A DNA stretch of 31,503 nt from positions 1 to 31,503 of IMG/VR virus record IMGVR_UViG_3300006874_000073; one strand, written 5' to 3'. Numbering within the stretch: position 1 is the first letter of the stretch; the number at the start of each line of letters is the position of its first letter. The notes beneath the pieces are model-generated. The model saw only the letters and a list, made by a program, of their open reading frames with translations. It searched no databases and had not been told where the DNA came from. The translations under genes and the position numbers were made by a program. Of the stretch, positions 1-7,819 are shown one piece after another. The DNA comes from a virus.

Positions 1-150
1 GGTAACTCAGGATCTTCTGGATCTTCTGGAACCTCAGGTTCTTCAGGATCATCAGGATCTTCAGGTAACTCAGGATCTTCTGGATCTTCAGGTAACTCAG
101 GTTCTTCAGGATCTTCTGGATCCTCTGGGTCTTCGGGTTCATCTGGAACA
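1..150 (+). repeat. Gly-X-Y collagen-like triplet repeat region
   Basis: Nine-base units of the type ggN-tcN-tcN repeat in frame, encoding GSS with occasional GNS or GTS. Third positions vary between units, so selection appears to act on the protein. The repeat continues upstream of the window edge. Confidence 0.85.
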
Positions 151-750
151 GCTACTATTAACAACAACTCTAACAACAGAGTAATCACGGGTAGCAATAC
201 TACGGGTGAATTAAACGGAGAGACAAATCTCCTATTTACTGGCTCGCTACTACAGGTTACTGGAGCTTTGGATGTCTCACAGAATGCCACTATTGATTCG
301 CTCTTAAGTGTCGCGAAGAATACACAGACAGGAATAGTACAAACAAAACCTACCGTAACTACAGCGGGATATGTTGGATCCGGATCGATAATTGCGGATC
401 AATGGGGATTACAGAATTCAACAACTGCTGGATTTATCTATGCATGGCAGGGTAACTGGAACGCCGCTGCTCAGGCTAATAACGGAAGTACTACCGCGTC
501 GGATTTGCTAGGTGTTTCACTTGATGGTGCTGCCGGTAAAGCTATCCTTCTTAGAGGGTTGGTTAATCTAGGATTTAATATATCAGGTAACGCGGGTGAT
601 ATTCTATACCTAAACGATTCATTTGCTGGACGTTGTAGTACCACAATCCCATCAGGAACTGGCGAAATTGTGAGGATAGTTGGGTATATCGTGGACGCAA
701 GCACGGAGCTCATTTACTTCTGTCCCGATAACACCTTTGTTAAGCTATAA
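1..750 (+). CDS. Tail fibre / collagen-like adhesin, C-terminal part (5' truncated)
   Basis: The reading frame is open from the first base, so the N-terminus lies outside the window; 249 residues are visible. The first 50 or so residues are uninterrupted Gly-X-Y triplets (GSS, GNS, GTS), a collagen-like stalk. An Asn/Ser/Thr-rich linker follows (about 51-85). The C-terminal domain (about 100-249) carries the pattern LLGVSLD...GKAILLRGLVNL...GDILYLND...GEIVRIVGYIVD...IYFCPDNTFV, a beta-rich module I associate with phage fibres and other virion surface proteins. It is followed 4 nt later by a methyltransferase gene and then a second fibre-like gene, so it heads a fibre and modification block. 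The Ser-rich repeats could be glycosylated by the transferases encoded at 2955-5185 (inference). Fibre assignment is likely; receptor and exact position on the virion are unknown. Confidence 0.75.
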   Translation, partial: GNSGSSGSSGTSGSSGSSGSSGNSGSSGSSGNSGSSGSSGSSGSSGSSGTATINNNSNNRVITGSNTTGELNGETNLLFTGSLLQVTGALDVSQNATIDSLLSVAKNTQTGIVQTKPTVTTAGYVGSGSIIADQWGLQNSTTAGFIYAWQGNWNAAAQANNGSTTASDLLGVSLDGAAGKAILLRGLVNLGFNISGNAGDILYLNDSFAGRCSTTIPSGTGEIVRIVGYIVDASTELIYFCPDNTFVKL

Positions 751-754
751 GATT

Positions 755-1324
755 ATGAGGTATATTGAGAGAAACCTTAGTTTTTATGACGATAGAATAG
801 TTTATTACTCAGACCTGGACGGGGAAATGGAAGTAATGATGGACTGGGAGGATGAGCTAATGAAGGCTTCTGCTGATTACATTTGTCAGAGAGGTGGTGA
901 TATATTGGAGATTGGATTCGGTATGGGCATATCTGCTAATTACATACAATCACATCCAATAAGATCTCATACCATCGTGGAGAATCATCCCGAGGTTATC
1001 CCAAGGTTGAATGAATGGGCTTTGGATAAACCTAATGTGATTGTGGTAAGCGATGGGTGGTATCAGAGTCTTCAAAGTTTATCCACTTATGATGGTGTTC
1101 TTTATGATACCTTCGGGGATGAGGATAATCAGTTTTTTGGGGAGGTTCTCCCGAGTCTTGTGAAGCCCTCTGGCCTTGCTACTTGGTGGAACGCAATTAA
1201 CGGACGGGATAATGTGTGGAAATTATCGGGTGTTACCTACGATAAATATGAGATCAATCCCCCACCAAATAAATACTTTAATCACACAACATATTATTTA
1301 CCTAAATGGCAACAGCAACAGTAA
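755..1324 (+). CDS. Guanidinoacetate N-methyltransferase-like SAM-dependent methyltransferase
   Basis: A 189-aa class I methyltransferase. The SAM-binding motif EIGFGMG is at residues 52-58, and LYDTFGDED (Asp118) follows the beta-4 position. The sequence follows guanidinoacetate methyltransferase (GAMT) and the related RMT2-type arginine methyltransferases: an M-x-x-W-E stretch (Trp31-Glu32) lies just before the motif, then VLE-like (I50-E52), then LYDT. From memory, the Glu in W-E and the Asp in LYDT bind the guanidino group in GAMT, and both are present here. The substrate may therefore be a guanidino compound or a protein arginine. I chose ATG 755, 4 nt after the fibre stop; earlier in-frame starts lie inside the fibre gene. 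It overlaps the next fibre-like gene by 19 nt, so translation may be coupled, and modification of a fibre arginine is one possible role. Family is fairly sure; substrate is unknown. Confidence 0.75.
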   Translation: MRYIERNLSFYDDRIVYYSDLDGEMEVMMDWEDELMKASADYICQRGGDILEIGFGMGISANYIQSHPIRSHTIVENHPEVIPRLNEWALDKPNVIVVSDGWYQSLQSLSTYDGVLYDTFGDEDNQFFGEVLPSLVKPSGLATWWNAINGRDNVWKLSGVTYDKYEINPPPNKYFNHTTYYLPKWQQQQ

Positions 1325-1980
1325 ATTCGAGCGGAAGGGGAAGTATACGCACAGGAGCACATGCAGCATGGTACGATACACGCTGGGCGACATCGGGTTT
1401 GGTGCAAACTACTACTGTGTCGAGCCAGATTGATGTAGGTAATAGGGTGATCATAGCTAGAGCAGGAAACCAGTATTACTTGGGTAGAACTTATTATTGG
1501 TATGATACCTCGGCTTACGCTGGAAGTATTACAGGCATAACTCTTAACTTTTTTACCGGCAACAATAATGGTATAGGAGACATTGTTGTGTGCGAGAGTT
1601 TCGCTTTTGCCAACGCTACAACTACCGTTCTCGCCTCTACTGACTTTGAAATAGAAGCGAAGTGGGATCCAGCTAACACCTTATGTAGCCCCGTGCCGTT
1701 TAGTGCCAATACTGGTATGAGTTTCGCTCTAAATGCTAATGCGGTTACTCTGGCTAATACGGGGGCATTAAATTTGGTAATAGTAGAAAAAGACCATGAC
1801 TTGGACGATGTTAGTCCTGGTACATCAAGCTATTGGGGATCTATCACTGTGGGGTCTGCTTCCTCCATAACTGTAACCTATAATGCTTGGGGTCATGACA
1901 TTAACTGGGTTGCGAACAGCGATATTGCTCAGGTAAACAATGTTAATCTGGCTAATATAACTACCGTGAATAATTCTTAA
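1306..1980 (+). CDS. Putative virion fibre/adhesin-like protein
   Basis: This 224-aa protein is rich in Asn, Thr, Ser and Ala with alternating beta-type patterning and no catalytic motifs, signal peptide or membrane segment. Its C-terminus has a repeated IxxVNxVxxxNI pattern (about residues 208-222: IAQVNNVNLANITTVN). I recall this kind of short repeat at the ends of phage tail and surface proteins. It starts inside the end of the methyltransferase gene (19-nt overlap) without a Shine-Dalgarno sequence. A place among fibre and modification genes suggests a small fibre or fibre-tip protein. I do not recognise a specific family. Confidence 0.5.
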   Translation: MATATVNSSGRGSIRTGAHAAWYDTRWATSGLVQTTTVSSQIDVGNRVIIARAGNQYYLGRTYYWYDTSAYAGSITGITLNFFTGNNNGIGDIVVCESFAFANATTTVLASTDFEIEAKWDPANTLCSPVPFSANTGMSFALNANAVTLANTGALNLVIVEKDHDLDDVSPGTSSYWGSITVGSASSITVTYNAWGHDINWVANSDIAQVNNVNLANITTVNNS

Positions 1981-2052
1981 TAGCGATTTATAATTGGATT
2001 CGGTGTGAAATATTTAACCCTTATTACAGTATAACATCTGAATTTTTTTACT

Positions 2053-2628
2053 ATGAGAGTTAAATCCATTATTGTAGAGGATTTTTATAAGAACCCCGGA
2101 GATGTAAGAAATTTTGCTCTATCCCAGGAGTATTCCAAAAATCTGGATTTAGGTAGGGCTGAATCCTCCCCGTTTCTTGCTAATTCCATCAAGGAATCTA
2201 TTGCTGGAATTATGATGTCCACTGCGGGTGAGATAACTGGGTGGGAACCAGGGAGTGGAAGATTTACCCTTTCTGTATCTGCAGATCCGGTAGTGGTATC
2301 CAATACGGAATATCCTGACTGGACCGCAATTATATTCCTTACCCCAAATGCACCCCTCGAGGGTGGAATTTCCATCCTGAGACACAAAGAGACCGGACTT
2401 AATAAATGGGAAGATTCACAATTCCCTCCTGATATCTCCGAGACCTCTCCGGTTAATCTGGATAAATCCGATCTAACTAAATGGCATACTGTGGATAGCT
2501 TTTCTAATCTGTATAATAGGATGGTTATTTATCAGAGTGACACATTTAATAGAATAACAAATAATTTCGGACAGTCCATGGAGGATGGTAGGTTGTGTCA
2601 GGTTTTTGGTTTCAATACGGAAAAATAG
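2053..2628 (+). CDS. DUF6445-like (2OG-Fe(II) oxygenase-related) protein
   Basis: The 191-aa sequence has the hallmarks I associate with DUF6445 proteins: an N-terminal VEDFYKNPGDVRNFALSQEY block, the central YPDWTAIIFLTPNAPLEGGISILRHKETG region (split here for reading; His111) and the C-terminal NLYNRMVIYQ...NNFG...RLCQVFGFNTE block. These are double-stranded beta-helix proteins related to 2-oxoglutarate/Fe(II) oxygenases and are common in large phages. Where the family normally has a second His after the strand ending in the NRLVLF-like motif, this copy has Asn166 (TFNRIT). The iron site may be altered, or the protein may be non-catalytic. The start at 2053 follows a T-rich leader with no Shine-Dalgarno sequence. 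Modification of a virion or host protein is possible but not shown. Confidence 0.65.
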   Translation: MRVKSIIVEDFYKNPGDVRNFALSQEYSKNLDLGRAESSPFLANSIKESIAGIMMSTAGEITGWEPGSGRFTLSVSADPVVVSNTEYPDWTAIIFLTPNAPLEGGISILRHKETGLNKWEDSQFPPDISETSPVNLDKSDLTKWHTVDSFSNLYNRMVIYQSDTFNRITNNFGQSMEDGRLCQVFGFNTEK

Positions 2629-2669
2629 GGAATAAAAGGAAAAACGATTCTATAAAATAGAAAAAGTAT

Positions 2670-2945
2670 ATGAGCACTGAAGAAATAAAACTGCAGGATG
2701 ATGAGTTTAACGAAATAGTTGACCTCAGAAATAAAATAAGAGAGAATGTGGAATTGCTTGGGCGTATCTCCATCAAAAAACATTTTCTGGAGGTCGATTT
2801 ATCAGATCTGAATACTGAGATGTCTCTGGGACTAAAGGAATCCGAAGATCTTAATGTCAAAGAGAGGGAGCTAACGGAGAAGATCGTTCAGAAATATGGT
2901 GAGGGTAAATTAGATTTTTCCACTGGGGTTTATACGAAATCTTAA
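2670..2945 (+). CDS. Small coiled-coil protein
   Basis: A 91-aa acidic protein, mostly helical by eye, with heptad-like spacing of Leu/Ile between residues 15 and 70. It ends in a short conserved-looking tail, KYGEGKLDFSTGVYTKS. I recall similar tails in small coiled-coil proteins encoded near fibre and glycosyltransferase genes of marine T4-like phages, but cannot name the family. It sits between the DUF6445-like gene and the glycosyltransferase, whose first possible start codon follows its stop directly. Function is unknown; oligomeric scaffold or chaperone roles would be guesses. Confidence 0.55.
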   Translation: MSTEEIKLQDDEFNEIVDLRNKIRENVELLGRISIKKHFLEVDLSDLNTEMSLGLKESEDLNVKERELTEKIVQKYGEGKLDFSTGVYTKS

Positions 2946-2954
2946 TTGGATCTT

Positions 2955-3995
2955 ATGCTTGCCTCGACTGAACTAAGAAAGGTTAAATATGAGTTAATCC
3001 GCACTGTAAATGGACTGGATAGCAGGATACGTGAGATAACTGGGGGTAAACCAAGGATATTATTTGTTGCTCCCCATTTGTCCACTGGAGGTATGCCCCA
3101 GTACCTTTATAAGAAGATAGAATGCTTATATGAGGATGCTGAGATATACTGTATACAATATAGCAATACATCGGAGGCTTATGTGGTTCAGAGGGATAGG
3201 ATTTCTGAAAAATTGGGTGATAGATTTTATTGCTTGGGCGAGGATAAGAGTGAGATACTAGGACTCATTGACGATATCTGTCCCGATGTTATACACTTTG
3301 ATGATTTCGTGGAGTTCTTTGTTGATGAGGATATCTGTGAGAAGATTTTTTCCTTAGATAGACCTTATTTTATATACGAAACCTGCCACAGCTCTAATAT
3401 TTCCCCCGATGATAAATTATGGGTTCCTGATAAGCTTGTCATGGTTAACCAGTGGATGGTTGAAAGGTTCTCCCCCCTCGGTACTCCAATTGATATACTG
3501 GAATATCCGATCGAAAAAAAAGAAAGACCTCCAAGGAAAGGAGCTCTTGAAAAATTGGGGTTAAATCCAGATCTGAAACACGTGATAAACGTGGGTCTGT
3601 TTACACCTGGTAAAAATCAGGGACTCCTTATAGAATTTGCAAGGATGATGGTTGATTATCCGGTGCAGTTCCATTTTATAGGAAATCAAGCTCCTAACTT
3701 CCAATCTTATTGGGAACCCCTAATGGAGGATCTACCGGTCAACTGTAAAATATGGGGTGAAAGGAATGATACTGATGATTTTTATGCAGCTGCGGATCTA
3801 TTTGTTTTCACATCTAACTGGGAATTAAACCCCATAGTTATCAAGGAAACCCTATCGTGGCAGCTCCCTATCTTGATGAAAAGACTGGATCCTTATATGG
3901 ATTCATACGACGAGGACCCGCTAGTTTCCTATTTGAGTCCTGACTCTGTAAGTGCAGATATAGATAAGATAAAGGAAATACTTGAACTTTCATGA
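2955..3995 (+). CDS. Glycosyltransferase, GT4-type (GT-B fold)
   Basis: This 346-aa protein has both halves of a GT-B glycosyltransferase. The N-terminal Rossmann domain opens with ILFVAPHLSTGGMPQY, with the Gly45-Gly46 loop that contacts the donor phosphate in GT4 enzymes. The C-terminal domain starts near NVGLFTPGKNQGLLIEFA and contains the E-x7-E nucleotide-sugar motif (Glu290 and Glu298 in NWELNPIVIKETLSW). It probably transfers a sugar from an activated donor to a protein, glycan or cell-wall target. I preferred ATG 2955; a TTG at 2946 in the same frame adds three residues. Its stop overlaps the next start in an ATGA, so it is likely co-translated with the heptosyltransferase-like gene and may act in the same pathway, for example by extending the first sugar (inference). 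Confidence 0.8.
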   Translation: MLASTELRKVKYELIRTVNGLDSRIREITGGKPRILFVAPHLSTGGMPQYLYKKIECLYEDAEIYCIQYSNTSEAYVVQRDRISEKLGDRFYCLGEDKSEILGLIDDICPDVIHFDDFVEFFVDEDICEKIFSLDRPYFIYETCHSSNISPDDKLWVPDKLVMVNQWMVERFSPLGTPIDILEYPIEKKERPPRKGALEKLGLNPDLKHVINVGLFTPGKNQGLLIEFARMMVDYPVQFHFIGNQAPNFQSYWEPLMEDLPVNCKIWGERNDTDDFYAAADLFVFTSNWELNPIVIKETLSWQLPILMKRLDPYMDSYDEDPLVSYLSPDSVSADIDKIKEILELS

Positions 3996-5185
3996 AAGAC
4001 AGAGGAATAGAAGTATATCTGAACAATACTAAAGCTTCCAAAAAGCAGTATGATAGGCCCTTTAAATTTAGATTTAATTTCGATCGTGGACCTAAGATAG
4101 ACACGCTGAGCGGAACTGGTACCGCGATTGTTAAATTCAAGGAGGGGGATAATTCTCCTTATATTTATACGGGAGAGACTAAGAAAGGTCTTTATACTAA
4201 ACTTTTTAGGAAATGGCTTTCCCCGTGGATGGTCGAGGTTTACCAGGAGGACGAATTAATTTACTCTGCTGACTTGGATCGTGATGTTTTAATGGGATCT
4301 AAAATTAACGTCCATCTAGATAGCTCTTCTTTGGGTGATACAATAGCTTGGATCCCTGTAATCCACATGTTGATAGAGAAGTATGATTGTGATCTATATG
4401 TAAATTCATGGTGGAACGAGCTTTTATCTATTTTTTATCCCGACATCAGATTCCATCCTCCTGTCTACAGAGAAAAAAATACAAGTGCTTATATCGGAGT
4501 AGGGTGGTATGAGGAGGATAATGTGGACTATCACAAAAGGGATCCAAGGACTATCTCTTTACAGCAAGTTGCTGGAGATCAACTGGGTATTAATGTTGAT
4601 GGTGATGTATTATTCCCAGATACACCTGGAATAATTTCTAATTCTTCCCCTTCAATAGATGGAAAGTATGTTTGTATTGCTTTAGATTCCACAGCAAATG
4701 CTAAGCATTGGCACTATCCGGGAGGATGGCAATCTATCATTGATTATCTTAATAGTATTGGATATAAAGTAGTAGTCGTGCAGAAGCAGGAGGTTCAGCT
4801 GGAAGGTATTGTGGATAAAACCGGTGATGTTAGTATATTGGATAGGGCAGTCGATATCTACCACTCCGATTTTTTTATTGGTATAGGGTCAGGTCTTAGT
4901 TGGTTGGCCTGGGCTTTAAAAAAACCGGTTGTAATGATATCTGGTTTCTCCCTTCCGTCTTGTGAATTTGAGCACTTAAATTATAGGGTTATAAACAGGG
5001 GTGTTTGTCACGGATGCTTCAATGACCCTGGACATAAATTCGATAAGGGTGACTGGAACTGGTGCCCTAGATTGAAGGAAACCCCGGATAGGTTCATTTG
5101 CACTACTTCCATAACTCCTGAGATGGTTATCGATAAGATCGATCTTCTTATGCAGGAAAATAATATAACTCCAAATCTGGAGTAA
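3992..5185 (+). CDS. TibC/Aah-like protein O-heptosyltransferase
   Basis: The 397-aa sequence matches the autotransporter strand-loop-strand O-heptosyltransferase family (bacterial TibC and Aah, which put heptose from ADP-heptose on serines of adhesins). Visible family features are: an N-terminal beta-rich domain ending VEVYQEDELIYS; the SLGDTIAW block (Asp116); GVGWYE...DPRTISLQQVAGDQLGI; the donor-site block IGIGSGLSWLAWALKKPVVM; and the C-terminal cysteine cluster Cys339-x2-Cys342, Cys358 and Cys370 around FDKGDWNWCP. In TibC four such cysteines bind iron. Length is close to that of the bacterial enzymes. It overlaps the GT4-type gene by 4 nt. The context of fibre genes, plus a partial HldE-like gene at the window end, suggests heptosylation of a virion protein. 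Family is strong; acceptor and donor are inferred. Confidence 0.85.
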   Translation: MKDRGIEVYLNNTKASKKQYDRPFKFRFNFDRGPKIDTLSGTGTAIVKFKEGDNSPYIYTGETKKGLYTKLFRKWLSPWMVEVYQEDELIYSADLDRDVLMGSKINVHLDSSSLGDTIAWIPVIHMLIEKYDCDLYVNSWWNELLSIFYPDIRFHPPVYREKNTSAYIGVGWYEEDNVDYHKRDPRTISLQQVAGDQLGINVDGDVLFPDTPGIISNSSPSIDGKYVCIALDSTANAKHWHYPGGWQSIIDYLNSIGYKVVVVQKQEVQLEGIVDKTGDVSILDRAVDIYHSDFFIGIGSGLSWLAWALKKPVVMISGFSLPSCEFEHLNYRVINRGVCHGCFNDPGHKFDKGDWNWCPRLKETPDRFICTTSITPEMVIDKIDLLMQENNITPNLE

Positions 5186-5201
5186 GAGCTTTTAAAAATC
5201 G

Positions 5202-5210
5202 GATATATAA
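5202..5210 (+). promoter_or_regulatory. Candidate late promoter element GATATATAA
   Basis: GATATATAA lies in the 66-nt gap before the neck gene, 41 nt from its ATG. The same core recurs upstream of several other genes here (10421, 10474, 16321, 21119, 23592). It resembles a variant of the T4 late promoter TATAAATA; the assignment is inference from recurrence and position. Confidence 0.5.
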
Positions 5211-5212
5211 AC

Positions 5213-5231
5213 AGGGAAGATAGCTTTCCCT
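5213..5231 (+). promoter_or_regulatory. 5' leader hairpin of the neck gene
   Basis: AGGGAA and TTCCCT form a 6-bp stem with a 7-nt loop, 3 nt after the GATATATAA element. If transcription starts just downstream of that element, the mRNA would begin with this hairpin, as stabilising leaders do. No U-tract follows, so it is unlikely to be a terminator. Confidence 0.4.
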
Positions 5232-5251
5232 AAATAATTAGATCCGATTGA

Positions 5252-7795
5252 ATGAGTTTTACACCAGAAAATAGACCTCCGAAGAAGGGATTACCAGTTT
5301 ATGATGGTAACGGAGATCAGAGGAATCTTTCAGACCCTAGATATAGGTACCAGGATGACCTTGCAAATACGACGAAAATTCCGGAATCTTCAACTGGTAA
5401 TTACTATGGGACTACTGGGGCTGCTTTGGCAAGAGCAGAGCAGATAGGATGTAACGGATATCATACTGCTTTAGCCTCCGATGGTGATTATTATTATGTC
5501 CCTTGTGAAACTCCCGAATGGTATGCACAAAGGATAGAGCAACTGGAGAGTGCACTTAATTTTACCTATATAGGGAATTACAGGGTACTTTCTTGGGACA
5601 CACCCTTTCAATATGTAAAAGAGCTGAAGGGTTGGATAATAGATACTGCGGGAGCTGTAGTTTCTAATTCTATTATACTCGACGGTCAGGCGGATTCTGT
5701 GATACCCAACGACATAGCCATAGACTTCAGATATTCCGTCGACGGTAAAAGTTGGTCTTTGTGGTCTAATGTAGGAACTGCTCTAACCGGACTTTCTCAA
5801 AACTATACATCGAACCTAGATTCGGATATTTTTATTGTGAATCTTGATCCGGAAAAACCATTTTATCCTGAATTCCGGTTTACCTCTGTAATGGTCAATC
5901 CTGATGGATCTATCGCGTATGAATCCAGGGAGCCGATTGATCCCTCGGTAGTAATCGTAGATTTTGATCTTGACCTGGTTTATGCTACTGGTCCAAGCGG
6001 TCCTTCCGATGTTATTATAAGAAAACCCGTTCCTAGCTGCTCTGACGAGAAGTCAAACAGACCTGTGGTTTTCGATGATTGCAATTATACCTTTGATCCT
6101 TATGCAATCAACAAGGCGGTTAATCTATATCAGGATTTAAGTCTCGTCGTTAATAAGATTTTTGGGTTTGAAACTAATTACTATTCGGTTCAACCACAAG
6201 CCAGAGGAAAGGATGTAGTCTTGAAGGAATATACACTATTTGACGTTGTTGATGAGAAATGTGTAAAAGTTGTGGTTCCATCAAACCAATTTCCTGATAA
6301 CAAGGTTAATTACGACCCTTTTGGAATACAGTTTGAAGAACCTTTTGAAATTCACATAGATAAGGCATATTTTGAGAGCATATTCGGGAGAGGATCCCAA
6401 CCCAGAAAGAGAGACATCATATACTTTCCTCTGACTAATAGGATCTATGAAATTAATTCAACATATCTTTTTAGGGATTTCATGTACTCACCCGTTTATT
6501 TTAAGATAGAACTTAAGAAGTACAGCCAGAAATCAAATACCTATTTTAGAGATCCTGCTTATAAAGAGGAGCTAGATGGAATTGTAGTTAATACTGAGAA
6601 GCTCTTCGGTGCTGAGGTTACTGACGAGGAGGAAAAGATCACAAAACCCCAGCAGTATGTAACCTCCAGCCAGAGGAGGGAAGAAGACCCAACAAGATCT
6701 TACATATATGAGAAGTTACCCATAGTTGGATATGATTTGAATAACAACTGGACCATAGTGTTTAATAACTACTATGATATGGCAGACGCTTTTGTTACTG
6801 ACAGTGAGTTTGTGTTTGAACCTAATAAATACAGAAATGCTGTAAGGTACAAGAATAGACCTTATTTGGGCGAGGACGGGGAGATATCTTACACTTGCTG
6901 GTTTAGTCTCAAGAATTATGTAAACGAAAACAGTCTTGCTAAAAAACCATTCTCCCCTGCTCCGATAACAAAGGTTTCTGAAAATTCTTCTCAGATAACT
7001 TTCTCAACGTACCCCTATAAGCATGGTCTTTCTCCGTTCTATAATTTTGCGGGTAATCCGGAGGGATATGTTTCCGTTAGAATTGATGACAACCATTCGG
7101 GAGGATATAAGGTTCTTTCTACCCCCGACGATTACAAATTTAGCATTTCTAATACCAACTTACCATATAGGGATAACACTCCAGCATGGAAAATGCAAAA
7201 AGCTCAGGCTAGAAACCTAATAGATGGAACATATCTCGACTTAAATTCGGAATTGAAAGGTTTGAGAATTGACCTGGTCCACTCCGGAACTAATGAACCC
7301 GCGAATAGCAATTACATAGAGCAGGGTAGTATAGAAATAATACTGAACGATCTGACCTACGACTCGAGATTACAATTTGTGCCGGAGCAGGGTGAGTGGT
7401 ATGGCCTTGTTGTTAATGTATCTAATCGATACAAGCAAATGGGAATAAACATTTGGAAAATGTCTTACGACCCAACGAATCCATCACAGCAATCAAGCGA
7501 TCTAGTTAAGGTTCACGAGGATTATAGGGCTTTAACCAAATCCTATACCTTTAACGCTCCTCGTGACGAGGAAACTAATTATGATAATCCCTTATACGGA
7601 ACTGATAACAATTCATACAAGATATGGACTTCTCCGATACTATTGAGCAACGTTAGACTGTTTAAAAACATGATAGATATAGATAAGCAATCCATAGTCC
7701 TTAACCAGAATGTGGTTAGAGACGAGCAACTTGCTTATATAATAGACAATGCAAAACCTAAGCTGATATTACCAAAATTTGCTAGAAATCGGTAA
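5252..7795 (+). CDS. Neck protein gp14-like, with LamG/concanavalin-like C-terminus
   Basis: This large 847-aa protein appears to be modular. Residues 1-95 hold a GATG-like stretch (TTGAALARAEQIGCNGYHTA). Residues about 95-250 look like a beta-sandwich. Residues about 265-480 contain the block RKRDIIYFPLTNRIYEI followed by VYFKIELKKYSQKSNTYF, which I match to the T4 gp14 neck family (pattern: a P-x(n)-yFPl-n-YEI strand pair, then a y-f-k-ELkky-ye segment). Residues about 510-847 look like a LamG/concanavalin-type domain (GEWYGLVVNVSNRYKQMGINIWKM). T4 gp14 is only about 256 aa, so this is a much expanded version. Position just before terminase genes fits the T4 order 13-14-15-16-17. The neck role is moderately supported; the lectin-like domain suggests a decoration or glycan-binding function. 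Confidence 0.6.
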   Translation: MSFTPENRPPKKGLPVYDGNGDQRNLSDPRYRYQDDLANTTKIPESSTGNYYGTTGAALARAEQIGCNGYHTALASDGDYYYVPCETPEWYAQRIEQLESALNFTYIGNYRVLSWDTPFQYVKELKGWIIDTAGAVVSNSIILDGQADSVIPNDIAIDFRYSVDGKSWSLWSNVGTALTGLSQNYTSNLDSDIFIVNLDPEKPFYPEFRFTSVMVNPDGSIAYESREPIDPSVVIVDFDLDLVYATGPSGPSDVIIRKPVPSCSDEKSNRPVVFDDCNYTFDPYAINKAVNLYQDLSLVVNKIFGFETNYYSVQPQARGKDVVLKEYTLFDVVDEKCVKVVVPSNQFPDNKVNYDPFGIQFEEPFEIHIDKAYFESIFGRGSQPRKRDIIYFPLTNRIYEINSTYLFRDFMYSPVYFKIELKKYSQKSNTYFRDPAYKEELDGIVVNTEKLFGAEVTDEEEKITKPQQYVTSSQRREEDPTRSYIYEKLPIVGYDLNNNWTIVFNNYYDMADAFVTDSEFVFEPNKYRNAVRYKNRPYLGEDGEISYTCWFSLKNYVNENSLAKKPFSPAPITKVSENSSQITFSTYPYKHGLSPFYNFAGNPEGYVSVRIDDNHSGGYKVLSTPDDYKFSISNTNLPYRDNTPAWKMQKAQARNLIDGTYLDLNSELKGLRIDLVHSGTNEPANSNYIEQGSIEIILNDLTYDSRLQFVPEQGEWYGLVVNVSNRYKQMGINIWKMSYDPTNPSQQSSDLVKVHEDYRALTKSYTFNAPRDEETNYDNPLYGTDNNSYKIWTSPILLSNVRLFKNMIDIDKQSIVLNQNVVRDEQLAYIIDNAKPKLILPKFARNR

Positions 7796-7819
7796 GTCAG
7801 ATATTAGAAACTTATAAGG

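Noticed and set aside
1-150. Short tandem repeats that might be a CRISPR or regulatory array
   Set aside because: The repeat is in frame with a long coding region and encodes Gly-X-Y triplets with no spacer pattern.
680-754. Earlier ATG (680) for the methyltransferase gene
   Set aside because: It would overlap the fibre gene by 71 nt, and ATG 755 gives a normal methyltransferase N-terminus.
7023-7220. Alternative + strand frame inside the neck gene
   Set aside because: It is embedded in an intact longer frame, with no recognisable protein or start signal.
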